DNA of 64,000 bases from JABMQW01 sp964439935 (GCA_964439935.1 CAYTPW010000005.1:1-64000), one strand, 5' to 3'. Counted from the stretch's first letter, positions 17,048 through 25,739 are shown. Notes: a model not told the origin generated them from the letters alone. Made by a program: numbers and translations.

Positions 17048-17524
17048 ATGAAAAAATCTACATCGTATCTCATTCTACTGACCTTGCTGATGGTCAGTGT
17101 ACAGCCGTTGTTTGCCAATTATGCCTTTTATCGAACTGTTATAAATACTTGCAAGGCATATCGTGTGGAAGTGAAAGAAAAAGAGATGTCCTTTACTACC
17201 CAAAGTGATGAAAAAATGACCTTTACCATGAATCTTTCCAGCATGCGCAATAATTTCGATATGGTCCTCTTGGTTGGATTCATTTCAGCTGGCCAGGCGA
17301 TTCGGCATCAAAGGCAACTGGCTCAAAAAATGGAGAAAAGTGGCCGCAGTTTCAGTGCGGAAATTCCCCACGAGGTTGAAATTGCCGTGATTGTACCCAT
17401 GTCGAATGAAAGGATGATAATTATTGCGACAGCCAACGCTGACTTGGTAGTGCAGTTATCAGAAGGAACGATAAATTCCGCCGGATTTATGCGGCAAATT
17501 AAAGATAATATTAAAACATTGTAA
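17048..17524 (+). CDS. Hypothetical exported protein
   Basis: I do not recognise this 158-residue protein. The start MKKSTSYLILLTLLMVSVQP with LFANY after it is a clear signal peptide, cleaved near residue 22. The mature part is mixed alpha/beta, with a hydrophobic stretch (FDMVLLVGFISAGQAIR) and another (EIAVIVPMSNERMIIIATA). The frame is open 32 codons further upstream into hutI, but the signal peptide fixes the start. It lies ten bases before a small membrane protein gene, so the two probably share a transcript. Confidence 0.7.
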   Translation: MKKSTSYLILLTLLMVSVQPLFANYAFYRTVINTCKAYRVEVKEKEMSFTTQSDEKMTFTMNLSSMRNNFDMVLLVGFISAGQAIRHQRQLAQKMEKSGRSFSAEIPHEVEIAVIVPMSNERMIIIATANADLVVQLSEGTINSAGFMRQIKDNIKTL

Positions 17525-17534
17525 GGAGTGATAA

Positions 17535-17768
17535 ATGGAATTACTATCATTTTGGTCAAGAATCGCAAATATGGGCTATGCCGTATTGTGGTCAATTACA
17601 GCTGCCATCGGATTCTCATTTGGAATTGGTCTTGCACTCAAGGTGTTTGATTGGCTATCGGTTGACATCGATGAATGGGAAGAAATAAAAAAAGGTAATA
17701 TAAGCGTCGCTTTAATATTCATTTCCTTGATACTTACCGTAGGATTTTTGGTTTACAAAGTCATTTAA
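17535..17768 (+). CDS. Small two-TM membrane protein, DUF350-like
   Basis: The 77-residue protein has two hydrophobic segments (about residues 14-36 and 56-76) separated by a polar stretch containing DWLSVDIDEWEEIKKGNISV. The pattern of a charged EE-KKGN motif followed by A/V-rich helix resembles one half of a DUF350 (UPF0719) protein, a family of unknown function in the inner membrane. A TAAGGAG site precedes the ATG by five bases. It ends just before a strong terminator, so it closes its transcription unit. Confidence 0.6.
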   Translation: MELLSFWSRIANMGYAVLWSITAAIGFSFGIGLALKVFDWLSVDIDEWEEIKKGNISVALIFISLILTVGFLVYKVI

Positions 17769-17780
17769 AGACCGACAAAT

Positions 17781-17807
17781 AAAAAGGGCTCCCCAGAGCC
17801 CTTTTTA
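17781..17807. terminator. Strong bidirectional rho-independent terminator
   Basis: A perfect 11-bp stem AAAAAGGGCTC / GAGCCCTTTTT encloses the loop CCCA, with a run of A on the left and a run of T on the right. It therefore works on either strand. It lies 12 bases past the DUF350-like gene, which ends on +, and beyond the end of the convergent outer-membrane gene on the minus strand. It should end both transcripts. Confidence 0.93.
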
Positions 17808-17942
17808 TAGCTAGCCATAGTTGATCGGTTCGGTCATCCATGACTGACCGATACGTTCAATTTGCGAATTTCAGTATTTTGATTTATTGTCCGGACGTAG
17901 TTTAAATAGACTTGTCCGGGGGAGGGGTGCTTAGCTCAACCA

Positions 17943-18653
17943 CTACAGCCCCAGGCCTAAGATCAACCGCAACATAAACTCTGGTTTACCGTCAGCCACT
18001 TCACCTGCAGCGTACAATGTACCAAAGGCAAGCCAGAAACGTTCACTGCCATGGGAAACGGTCGGACCGAAATAAGTACCGGAATCACTGCTCCGCAGTT
18101 CAATGCCCGCCTTTAATAGCGGATAAATAATGAAACGTGCTCCGGCGTTATATTTTATTTCTGATTCCCAGCTGTCGTCCTCATATTCGATTTCGAAAAC
18201 GGGATTGACTGCTACATTCAAATTTCCAAAGTCCCGGGCTAAAATTATTTTACCTTCCAGACCATGTTTCGAGAAGTCCGGTTTTCCTTTATATTCGAAA
18301 TAAAGTAGTGGATCGACCAGATACTGACCCTTTTCGCCAATCCGGTAACGGGCGCGCAGTTTATAGCCGGTGTACTCAAGATTGCTGCCAGGCGCTTGTT
18401 TAAAATTCTGGTATATCGAAAAATCAAAACGATCACTCATACCAACTTCCACTTCGATATTATGTTCGGTGGTGACTGTTCCGTTCAATGAATCTGCAAA
18501 AGGTGAAGTTAGTGTAGTATAGTGCTCTATCTCAGCTTCTCCCTGGTTCATTGTCTGATATTCATAGGTCCATACATATGAACGGTTATCGGCGATTAAA
18601 CAGTTCCAGCTGATTAATGCAAATCCTATGACCATAATCCGTAATTGATTCAT
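17943..18653 (-). CDS. Putative outer-membrane beta-barrel protein
   Basis: The 236-residue protein starts with a signal-like segment (MNQLRIMVIGFALISWNCLI). The rest is rich in alternating polar/hydrophobic strands with aromatic residues, such as TGYKLRARYRIGEKGQYLVD and GARFIIYPLLKAGIELRSS, as expected for a small beta-barrel. It lacks the usual terminal aromatic residue (it ends LILGLGL). AAGGAA precedes the start. I recognise no specific family, and the role is unknown. It is alone on its strand, with a perfect inverted repeat upstream (18694-18720). Confidence 0.6.
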   Translation of the reverse strand: MNQLRIMVIGFALISWNCLIADNRSYVWTYEYQTMNQGEAEIEHYTTLTSPFADSLNGTVTTEHNIEVEVGMSDRFDFSIYQNFKQAPGSNLEYTGYKLRARYRIGEKGQYLVDPLLYFEYKGKPDFSKHGLEGKIILARDFGNLNVAVNPVFEIEYEDDSWESEIKYNAGARFIIYPLLKAGIELRSSDSGTYFGPTVSHGSERFWLAFGTLYAAGEVADGKPEFMLRLILGLGL

Positions 18654-18693
18654 GCGGTTCCTTCGTCCTGTATTCCAATGTTATGAAAATTAA

Positions 18694-18720
18694 ATATAAT
18701 GAGAACGTGTCTCATTATAT
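18694..18720. promoter_or_regulatory. Perfect 11-bp inverted repeat upstream of the minus-strand gene
   Basis: ATATAATGAGA and TCTCATTATAT form a perfect inverted repeat around ACGTG. It lies 41 bases upstream of the outer-membrane-protein start. It could be an operator for a dimeric repressor or an AT-rich hairpin. There is no T-run typical of a terminator beyond the repeat itself. Which regulator might bind it cannot be told from the sequence. Confidence 0.5.
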
Positions 18721-18739
18721 ATTAATACTATTATCCACG

Positions 18740-18868
18740 ATAATCAATACCTAGATGTTTAGAAGATTTAATAGGTTAGTCTTTACCCGGCCTGCATTTT
18801 GTTTTTGTGGGCTAACCTTTTAGTCTTCTTAACAACTTGATTATTTAGGTATAATTGATTACAATATG
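18740..18868. repeat. Long imperfect inverted repeat in the 18.65-19.02 kb gap
   Basis: Three blocks on the left (TAATCAATACCTA, AGAAGATTTAA, AGGTTAG) recur in reverse complement and in mirrored order on the right (CTAACCT, TTAGTCTTCT, TAGGTATAATTGATTA). The arms total about 40 bases each, with small insertions in the right arm. No coding sequence lies inside. It may be a small inverted-repeat (MITE-like) element or the leader structure of the kinase gene that follows. The rest of this 364-base gap is AT-rich and otherwise featureless. Confidence 0.5.
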
Positions 18869-18978
18869 TGACCATTAAGCAATGATAGGCGATCAAAACG
18901 AATGTTAATAAAAGAATTTGATTACTATCACAAATCCAATTGTGGTTAATATCATACTAATTCAAGAGATTATTGAAT

Positions 18979-19010
18979 GGTAATCGCAGGAGAGGGTAAT
19001 CGCAGGAGAG
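18979..19010 (+). promoter_or_regulatory. Tandem 16-bp duplication carrying two Shine-Dalgarno sites
   Basis: GGTAATCGCAGGAGAG occurs twice in direct succession, ending one base before the first candidate ATG at 19012 and seven bases before the ATG at 19018. Each copy contains GGAG. Only the second copy is well spaced (about nine bases) from the ATG at 19018, and this decides that start. The duplication is exact and therefore looks recent. Confidence 0.75.
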
Positions 19011-19017
19011 AATGGTT

Positions 19018-22000
19018 ATGCCAAAAATACTGATCATTGATGATGAAAAGGATTATTTAGATATTCTTAAAGATCTTCTTAGCGCCTATAGACCAGACTA
19101 CCAGGTGTTGACGGCTAAATCCGGTAAAGAAGGTCTCAAACTGGCGGAAATCAATAAACCGGATGTGATCTTATTGGATGTTAAAATGCCGGAAATGGAT
19201 GGTTATCAAGTCTGCCGGCATTTAAAGCAGCATGAAAAATTAAAACTGATTCCGGTAGTTTTTCTAACAGGTGTCAGAATAGATCCAGAGGACCGAATTA
19301 AGGGATTGGATATAGGCGGCGATGCCTATCTATTCAAACCGGTAGACACAGGCGAGCTAATAGCTCAGATTGATGTCATGCTCAGGATAAAAAAAGTGGA
19401 AGCTGAGCTGCGGCGAGAAAAAGAAGCATTGGAACGAAAAATCCGAGAGCGAACAGAAGATTTGGAACGTTATCGGAGTGAAATTATTAGCCAGGGACCG
19501 AGAATTCCTATAAAAATGGGTATTAGGAAGAGGATCTTTACTGGATTTGGAATTGTCGGGCTATTGCTCGCTAGTGCAATAATTATTACATTGATCAGTA
19601 TAAGTATTTTAAATACAAATATCCAAATGACTCATGATCATCCTTTGGCAGTAACCCGGGCAGCTACACTGATCGAGTTTGAGATCGTAGAAATGCATCG
19701 TTCCATGAAGGATGTCACCCTTGCTGAAGGCAAAGAAGCACAAAGCCGATATATCGACTTAGTCAATGTAGATGAAGCGGAAGTATTAGAACTATTTGAT
19801 CTTATTCAAAAGCAGATCCTTGGTGAAAAAGGTCAGGAACTGGCATCAATCACTCAAAAAGCGTTTCTGGAATGGCGGCCTATCCGTCAAAGGGTTATCG
19901 ATTTGACGGAAGTAGGGGAACAGCTAGAAGCCCAACATATAACCCAGACTGTGGGGCATAATTATGTTGAGTTTCTAATTGTTGAAGTTGAAAAGTTGGT
20001 GGAATATGCTGGAAACAAGGCACTGGCGCTCAACACAAAATCATCAGATATTGCTAATCGGACTTGGGCCACTACATTAATAACATTGTCCCTGAGTCTA
20101 TTAATGGGCACTTTATTTACAGCTTCTTTTTCACGAGATCTAACCGGGCGTCTGGCTAGTATAAATAACGCAGCGCTAAAAATGACGGGAGGAGATATAG
20201 ATCAAGTTATTAAAATCAAGGGTAACGATGAATTGACTCATGTAGCAAATAGTTTTAACATTATGGCAAACCAGTTATTTCTGTCATATGAATCGCTGGA
20301 AGAGAAAATTGAACAACGAACTTGGGAGCTTAAAGAGAGCGAGCAGAGATTAGCTGGCTTTATGGACTCCGCCACGGATGGATTCATCCTGATGGATTCT
20401 GAATTAAACTACCTCACAATCAATCGAGCGGGTACAAACATCGTTGGTTTAAATCAAAAGGAGTTTATCGGGAAAAACATTTTAGACGTGGTTCCGGACA
20501 TTAAAGAATCAGGTCGATATGCCAAATATCAGGAAGTGCTAAAAACAGGGAAGACATTCCATGTTTCTGATCTTATCCCTAATCCCAAATTTGGTAATAA
20601 GTATATAGAGCTAAAGGCTTTTAAGGTTGGTGATGGTCTTGGAATGATCTTTACCGATATCACCGAGCGCAAGCAGGCCGAGCAGTCGTTAAGGGAAAGC
20701 GAAGAGAAATACCGTTTGATCGTTGAAAATGCCAACGACGGAATTGAGATCACCCAGGATGATCGAATCATCTTCAGCAATCCCCGCTTTGCCGAAATAC
20801 TGGGCTATACTATCGATGAATTAAAAAATATATCTTTCGATCAGATCTTCACGGAGGAGGCCACCCGGGATCTCTTTAAACGTCAGAAAAAGCGTGAAGC
20901 CGGTACATTGGATTCTAACCAATATGAAACCACTTTTCGGAATAAAGCAGGCAACATTATTGATGTTGATATCAATTATGAAATTATTGATTATCAGGGA
21001 AAACCCGCGACCTTTGCCATTATCCGCGACATTACTGAAATCAAGCAAGCGGAGCAATCAAAAAAAGAGACCGAGAAAAAGTATCGTGAATTGGTTGAGA
21101 AGGCTGGTATTGCAATCCTGATTGATGATGACAAAGGTAATTTTAAATACTTAAATAACCGATTTGCAGAATTGTTTGGATATACTCAAAAAGAGATCCT
21201 AAAGTTGTCCATTACCCAGCTAGTCTACCCAGAAGATGTGGAAAGAGTTATGACGATTCATGACGATCGTATTTTGGGTAAAAGGACGAAGGCACGGTAT
21301 GAATTTCGGGGGATCAGAAAAGACCAGTCTATTATTCATTTAGAAGTATCTGTTACCACATTGAAAGAGCAGGATTCAATTATTGGAACCCGTTCCTATC
21401 TGTGGGACATAACCGAGCGTAAGAAAGCGGAAGACGAAATCAAACTAATGAATGAAATATTTCATGATGCAGAAAATGCAGGGGAAGTAGGAAGTTGGAA
21501 TTGGATCGTTGATACAAATCAGGTCCAATGGTCTGACAACCTCTGTCGAATTCATGGTCTAGAGCCCGGAGAATTTGATGGAACGTTTGCCATGGCAGCT
21601 TCATTTTACCATCCTGATGATGAGGAACGTGTCCAAGAAACAACTCATCAAATGCTCGATACTAAAAAACCTTTCCATCTTGAGTATCGAATAATCACAA
21701 AGGATGGAATTGAAAAATACCTTCTCGGCAATCAAAAAATCATTTTTAATAAAAACGGAGATATTATTCGATTGGGGGGATTGCTTAAAGACATCACCGA
21801 GCGCAAGCAGGTGGAAGAAGCGTTAATTGAAAGTGAGGAAAAACTATCAACCATATTACAGAAAAGTCCTATTCCAACAGCAGTAGGGGCTACAGAGGGT
21901 TCCATTATATCATTTAACGAAGCACTGGAGAAATTAATCGGGTATAAGCAATCAGAGATAAAAAATATTGAAGATTGGGCAAGGAAATTATATCCTGACA

Positions 22001-23208
22001 AAAAATATAGGGATTTTGTACAGAAAAACATTGGTCAGGCTTTGGTTGGGGAGAAACAGGATTGCACTATATTTACGATAACATGCAAAAATGGTTCTAA
22101 AAAAATAGTTGATTTCCACACTTCATTTTTTGGAGGCGGCCTTATAATACAAATGGTAGATATTACTGAAAAGAAGAAAGTAGAAGAGGATTTTGAAAAC
22201 ATATTTAACATCTCTCCTGATATGTTAGCCGTATGCACGACCGAAGGTAAATTCCTTAAAGTTAATCCTTCCTGGGAAGAAGTACTGGGTTATAAGGTTG
22301 AAGAAATGCTTAAGCTTGGTTGGGCTTACTTCGTTCATCCGGATGATGCAGAACGAACAAGCGCTGAGGTGCAGAAACAGTTAAAAGGCAATCCAGTAGT
22401 AAATTTTGTCAATCGCTTTAAATGCAAAGATGGATCATACAAGACATTGGAGTGGCAGGCAACCTATGCAGTTGAAGGTACTGTTCACGCCAGTGCTCGC
22501 GATGTCACTCAGCGCCAGCAGCACGAGCAAGCTATAAAAAAATCCCGTGATCAACTGCGGCGGCTCTCCAGGAAAATTGAATCGGTCCGAGAAGAAGAGC
22601 GATCAAAGCTGGCCGGCGATATTCATGATGATCTGGGACAGTCACTGACCGCTCTTAAGATTGACCTGTCATTGCTTGGTAAAAAAATACCTGCTGCGGA
22701 CAAGGTTGGTCATGAAAAAATTAATGGAATGGAGAAATTAATTAACAATCTTACCCGGTCCGTACAACGAATATCATCAGAATTGAGGCCTGGACTGCTT
22801 GATAATTTAGGTTTAATTCCTGCTATCGAATGGTATCTGGATGAATTCGAAAAACGGACTGAAATCAAATGCGAGCTGGTTCAGAACATCTCGAAAGTCG
22901 AGCTGAACAAAGATCAATCAACCATGGTATTTCGGATCTTTCAGGAAGCGCTGACCAATGTTTCCAGACATGCCAAAGCCACGCTGATCAAAATTGTTTT
23001 GGAGGAAGAAGGTGGAACCGTTTTTATGACTATCAGCGATAATGGTCGCGGTATAACCAAGCGGGAGACAGAAGCAGCCAATTCTCTAGGCCTGGTCGGC
23101 ATGCGGGAACGATTATTCCCGTATCAGGGAACGCTGGACTTAAAGGGCAGTAAAGGCAAGGGAACAGCCATTAAGGTCAGTTTCCCAATAGAGATTTTAC
23201 CAACATGA
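19018..23208 (+). CDS. Multi-PAS sensor histidine kinase with N-terminal receiver (NarX/DegS type)
   Basis: The protein has 1396 residues. In order: a receiver domain (1-125, phosphoacceptor D54); a coiled coil; TM1 (about 174-194); a helical periplasmic sensor of four-helix-bundle type (198-345); TM2 (about 352-372); HAMP; six PAS domains (about 440-1165); HisKA_3 with H1203 in AGDIHDDLGQSL; and HATPase_c with FRIFQEALTNVSRHAKA and SDNGRGI. The start MPKILIIDDEKDYL matches the paralogue at 49618 and has the better-spaced ribosome binding site. Its TGA overlaps the ATG of the NarL-type regulator, its likely partner. The N-terminal receiver suggests input from another kinase. Confidence 0.92.
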   Translation: MPKILIIDDEKDYLDILKDLLSAYRPDYQVLTAKSGKEGLKLAEINKPDVILLDVKMPEMDGYQVCRHLKQHEKLKLIPVVFLTGVRIDPEDRIKGLDIGGDAYLFKPVDTGELIAQIDVMLRIKKVEAELRREKEALERKIRERTEDLERYRSEIISQGPRIPIKMGIRKRIFTGFGIVGLLLASAIIITLISISILNTNIQMTHDHPLAVTRAATLIEFEIVEMHRSMKDVTLAEGKEAQSRYIDLVNVDEAEVLELFDLIQKQILGEKGQELASITQKAFLEWRPIRQRVIDLTEVGEQLEAQHITQTVGHNYVEFLIVEVEKLVEYAGNKALALNTKSSDIANRTWATTLITLSLSLLMGTLFTASFSRDLTGRLASINNAALKMTGGDIDQVIKIKGNDELTHVANSFNIMANQLFLSYESLEEKIEQRTWELKESEQRLAGFMDSATDGFILMDSELNYLTINRAGTNIVGLNQKEFIGKNILDVVPDIKESGRYAKYQEVLKTGKTFHVSDLIPNPKFGNKYIELKAFKVGDGLGMIFTDITERKQAEQSLRESEEKYRLIVENANDGIEITQDDRIIFSNPRFAEILGYTIDELKNISFDQIFTEEATRDLFKRQKKREAGTLDSNQYETTFRNKAGNIIDVDINYEIIDYQGKPATFAIIRDITEIKQAEQSKKETEKKYRELVEKAGIAILIDDDKGNFKYLNNRFAELFGYTQKEILKLSITQLVYPEDVERVMTIHDDRILGKRTKARYEFRGIRKDQSIIHLEVSVTTLKEQDSIIGTRSYLWDITERKKAEDEIKLMNEIFHDAENAGEVGSWNWIVDTNQVQWSDNLCRIHGLEPGEFDGTFAMAASFYHPDDEERVQETTHQMLDTKKPFHLEYRIITKDGIEKYLLGNQKIIFNKNGDIIRLGGLLKDITERKQVEEALIESEEKLSTILQKSPIPTAVGATEGSIISFNEALEKLIGYKQSEIKNIEDWARKLYPDKKYRDFVQKNIGQALVGEKQDCTIFTITCKNGSKKIVDFHTSFFGGGLIIQMVDITEKKKVEEDFENIFNISPDMLAVCTTEGKFLKVNPSWEEVLGYKVEEMLKLGWAYFVHPDDAERTSAEVQKQLKGNPVVNFVNRFKCKDGSYKTLEWQATYAVEGTVHASARDVTQRQQHEQAIKKSRDQLRRLSRKIESVREEERSKLAGDIHDDLGQSLTALKIDLSLLGKKIPAADKVGHEKINGMEKLINNLTRSVQRISSELRPGLLDNLGLIPAIEWYLDEFEKRTEIKCELVQNISKVELNKDQSTMVFRIFQEALTNVSRHAKATLIKIVLEEEGGTVFMTISDNGRGITKRETEAANSLGLVGMRERLFPYQGTLDLKGSKGKGTAIKVSFPIEILPT

Positions 23209-23837
23209 TAAATATTTTGATCGCCGACGATCACCCGATAGTCCGTCGTGGGCTAAAAGAGATCATTAATGAAATCCCGGATTTTCAAGTCACGGGGGAA
23301 GTTGGCAACGGAGTCGATACACTGCGGTTTTTAGCTGAACATGAGGTGGATATCGTCACCCTGGATATATCCATGCCGGGTCAGAGTGGTATTGACATAT
23401 TAGAACACATTCATAGCCTGTATCCCGGAATTAAGGTGCTGATATTAAGTATGTACCCGGAAGAGCAATATGCCTTAAGAGCTTTTCGCAGTAATGCGGC
23501 CGGCTATATCACGAAAGATAATCTAGGCGAGGAACTGGCCAGCGCATTGATCAAGATAGCAAACGGCCAGCGCTATGTATCGCCATTGCTGACAGAGCAA
23601 TTAGTTAATCAGATTCCTACAATTACTAAGAAAAAACGGTATCAGGAATTATCAAACCGGGAGTACCAGGTATTAACTGGAATTGCGTCCGGAAACACTA
23701 TTTCAGACCTTGCTGAAAATCTTTCACTGAGCGTCCAGACAGTGAGCACCTACCGCCGTCGGGTTTTGGATAAAATGGGTATGCGGACGAACGCTGATCT
23801 GACGCGTTACGCGATTCAAAATGATCTGGTGGAATAG
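23205..23837 (+). CDS. NarL/FixJ-family response regulator
   Basis: This 210-residue cytoplasmic DNA-binding regulator has a receiver (residues 1-120; D8/D9, phosphoacceptor D54, lysine in YITKD). A LuxR-type helix-turn-helix follows (about 145-208), with SNREYQVLTGIASGNTISDL and LSVQTVSTYRRRVLDKMG. Its ATG overlaps the kinase stop (ATGA). The HisKA_3 kinase and NarL regulator classes pair naturally, so this is very likely the cognate output. Targets are not visible here. Confidence 0.95.
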   Translation: MINILIADDHPIVRRGLKEIINEIPDFQVTGEVGNGVDTLRFLAEHEVDIVTLDISMPGQSGIDILEHIHSLYPGIKVLILSMYPEEQYALRAFRSNAAGYITKDNLGEELASALIKIANGQRYVSPLLTEQLVNQIPTITKKKRYQELSNREYQVLTGIASGNTISDLAENLSLSVQTVSTYRRRVLDKMGMRTNADLTRYAIQNDLVE

Positions 23838-23861
23838 AGCACTTTATTTTTTACATACACC

Positions 23862-23930
23862 TCTGTCATTTCGACGAATAGACAGATGAGGAGAAATCTA
23901 CCTTAACCTGGCATGCACCATCGGGTCGAT
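23862..23930 (+). repeat. TIR element copy 1, left end only
   Basis: This copy has CTGTCATTTCGACGAAT and then GATGAGGAGAAATCTACCTTAA, matching the left end of the four fuller copies downstream. After about 70 bases the match is lost and no right end (TCGAAATGACA) follows. It therefore looks truncated or decayed. It lies 25 bases after the NarL-type gene. Confidence 0.75.
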
Positions 23931-23975
23931 GATTTGATTGAAATTATTATTGGTTTGTAATCAAAAATAACTCCC

Positions 23976-24138
23976 TGTCATTTCGTTGAATCCGCAGGAT
24001 GAGGAGAAATCTACATTGGCCTGGCACGTACTACTTCAACAATAATCAGCTCATGACATTTGATGGGTGCATCAACAACCAGCACTGCAAAACTGATCTA
24101 GATTTATCATCCGGAAACAATCGGAATTCGAAATGACA
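23976..24138 (+). repeat. TIR element copy 2, left flank of the GIY-YIG gene
   Basis: The element begins TGTCATTTCG and ends CGAAATGACA, with a subterminal inverted pair (GAGGAGAAATCT / AGATTTATCA). Length is about 163 bases. From 23998 to its end it is identical over 141 bases to copy 3 on the other side of the GIY-YIG gene; only the first 20 or so bases differ. Same orientation as copy 3. Confidence 0.88.
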
Positions 24139-24167
24139 TAATTGATTAAGAGATAGTAAATTAGGTT

Positions 24168-24455
24168 ATGAAATCCTATTATGTATACATCCTATCAAGT
24201 TTATCTCGGCGATTGTATGTTGGTGTAACTAGTGATCTGGAGGGGCGTGTCTGGCAACATAAAAACCAAATTGGCAGTAAGTTTACCTCCAAGTATAATA
24301 TAAATCGTTTGGTGTGGTATGAGGATACCAATGATGTCTGGACCGCTCTGGAATACGAGAAGAAAATCAAGAAATGGCGCCGGGAAAAGAAAATCAAGCT
24401 AATTGAAGAATTTAATTCCGGTTGGCTGGACTTGAGTGAGAACTGGTATAAATAA
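24168..24455 (+). CDS. GIY-YIG nuclease domain protein
   Basis: This is a 95-residue single-domain protein of the small stand-alone GIY-YIG class. The first motif is SYYVYILSS (Y5/Y7), the second is RLYVGVTSDL (Y17, G19), the conserved arginine is R27, and the catalytic glutamate lies in ALEYEKKIKKW (E62 or E64). It starts MKSYYVYILSSLSRRLYVGV. It has no DNA-binding extra domain, unlike phage homing enzymes. It is surrounded by five copies of a TIR element and set between the two most similar copies, which suggests it acts on, or moves with, these elements. Confidence 0.9.
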   Translation: MKSYYVYILSSLSRRLYVGVTSDLEGRVWQHKNQIGSKFTSKYNINRLVWYEDTNDVWTALEYEKKIKKWRREKKIKLIEEFNSGWLDLSENWYK

Positions 24456-24461
24456 TACCTC

Positions 24462-24623
24462 TGTCATTTCGACGAATCGACAGATGAGGAGAAATCTACA
24501 TTGGCCTGGCACGTACTACTTCAACAATAATCAGCTCATGACATTTGATGGGTGCATCAACAACCAGCACTGCAAAACTGATCTAGATTTATCATCCGGA
24601 AACAATCGGAATTCGAAATGACA
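24462..24623 (+). repeat. TIR element copy 3, right flank of the GIY-YIG gene
   Basis: This 162-base element has perfect 11-bp terminal inverted repeats, TGTCATTTCGA at the left and TCGAAATGACA at the right. It begins six bases after the GIY-YIG stop codon. Its last 141 bases are identical to copy 2. A short open frame within it (24436-24621) is an accident of the repeat. Confidence 0.9.
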
Positions 24624-24711
24624 CTCTGGATTATATTGTTAGCATTTTAATAATTTGCTGTTAACCAGACATTTTTGACCCTGCTCAGGTTGATCCTATA
24701 ATAAAACACTC

Positions 24712-24873
24712 TGTCATTTCGACGATTCGGCAGATGAGGAGAAATCTACCTTAATCTGGCACGTACCATCGTTTGAGGATCAGCTCATGACATTTGGCGG
24801 GTGAATCAACAACCATCAATGCAAAACTGATGCAGATTTCTCAGCCCGATTTACAGCGGGATTTGAAATGACA
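24712..24873 (+). repeat. TIR element copy 4
   Basis: This 162-base element begins TGTCATTTCGA and ends TTGAAATGACA, one base off the perfect TIR. The inner inverted pair GAGGAGAAATCT / AGATTTCTCAGC is better preserved than in copies 2 and 3. It differs from copy 5 at only about four positions and is also preceded by the same ATAAAACACTC. Copies 4 and 5 are therefore a second, separate sub-family. Confidence 0.88.
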
Positions 24874-24990
24874 TTCGGATTTTTGATTTAATCAATTTGC
24901 TTGTCTGATATATTGCATGAGCCAATGTGTATATTGTTAAGAGTCAGTGATCTTTCACCTTAATCAGGATACTTCTTTTATAAAACACTC

Positions 24991-25152
24991 TGTCATTTCG
25001 ACGAATCGGCAGATGAGGAGAAATCTACCTTAATCTGGCACGTACCATCGTCTGAGGATCAGCTCATGACATTTGGCGGGTGAATCAACAACCATCAATG
25101 CAAAACTGATGCAGATTTCTCAGCCCGATTTACAGCGGGATTCGAAATGATA
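24991..25152 (+). repeat. TIR element copy 5
   Basis: This 162-base element begins TGTCATTTCGA and ends TCGAAATGATA; the last TIR bases have one change. It is nearly identical to copy 4. The gap to copy 4 (24874-24990) is AT-rich and holds no gene. After this copy, about 160 bases of AT-rich sequence precede the orphan receiver gene and probably contain its promoter. Confidence 0.88.
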
Positions 25153-25314
25153 GTTAGAGTGATTCCCATAGCTATTCTGATCACAGATTCATATAGTTCC
25201 ACCAACAGTAAATGAAATAAAATTACTACAACAAGTATCAAGGTTTTACTACAAAGAAATTCATCCTAATACTATATATTATCATATAACTCCATTCAGT
25301 GAGAGGTAGAATAA

Positions 25315-25686
25315 ATGAGAATATATATTGTTGATGATTCGGATTTATTACGCGAGCGGATCATTGCTCAGTTGTCAGAAATTCCAAATATACAGTTCGT
25401 AGGACAGGCAGAAGCACTAGACGGGACTCTAACGAAGATCCACGATGCCAATCCGGATGTGGTGATTCTGGACATACGGTTAAAGGAAGGAAATGGGATT
25501 GATCTTCTGGAACAGATAAAACAGGAACCAAATGCACCAGTGGTGATCATGCTGACACAGTTCCCATATCCACAGTACCGGACAAAATGCCTGGACGCCG
25601 GAGCTGATTACTTTCTTGACAAGAACAGCGAATTTCATAAGGTTTCAAATATCATAGAACAACTGCTCCAATCCAGTATTCATTAA
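25315..25686 (+). CDS. Stand-alone receiver-domain response regulator
   Basis: This 123-residue protein consists of one receiver domain, MRIYIVDDSDLLRERIIAQL at the start, phosphoacceptor D53 (VVILDIRL), conserved threonine in VIMLTQFP and lysine in FLDKNSEF. The fold resembles NarL/CheY receivers but there is no output domain. A GAGAGGTAG site lies before the ATG. The kinase-less PAS protein gene follows after 53 bases, so the two may work together or relay phosphate from a kinase nearby. Its true partner is not determined. Confidence 0.9.
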   Translation: MRIYIVDDSDLLRERIIAQLSEIPNIQFVGQAEALDGTLTKIHDANPDVVILDIRLKEGNGIDLLEQIKQEPNAPVVIMLTQFPYPQYRTKCLDAGADYFLDKNSEFHKVSNIIEQLLQSSIH

Positions 25687-25739
25687 CAGGTTTAATGAAG
25701 ATTTAATGGTATTGTAAATAATCATTATAGAGGGAAAAC

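Larger units (their letters stand above)
23976..24623 (+). mobile_element. Putative composite unit: GIY-YIG gene between two near-identical TIR elements
   Basis: Copies 2 and 3 lie in direct orientation 29 bases before and 6 bases after the GIY-YIG gene and share 141 identical bases. Such identity, against several differences to copies 4 and 5, points to recent duplication of the element together with the gene or to homogenisation between the flanks. Palindromic elements next to GIY-YIG genes recur in Bacteroidetes-type genomes as far as I recall. Mobility is my inference; no target-site duplication is clear. Confidence 0.45.

Noticed and set aside
24436..24621. Open frame of 61 codons across TIR element copy 3
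   Set aside because: It overlaps the end of the GIY-YIG gene and lies mostly inside a non-coding repeat whose other copies do not keep the frame.
23862..25152. Possible CRISPR array
   Set aside because: The repeats are about 162 bases, unevenly spaced and carry terminal inverted repeats. There are no short uniform spacers and no cas genes nearby.
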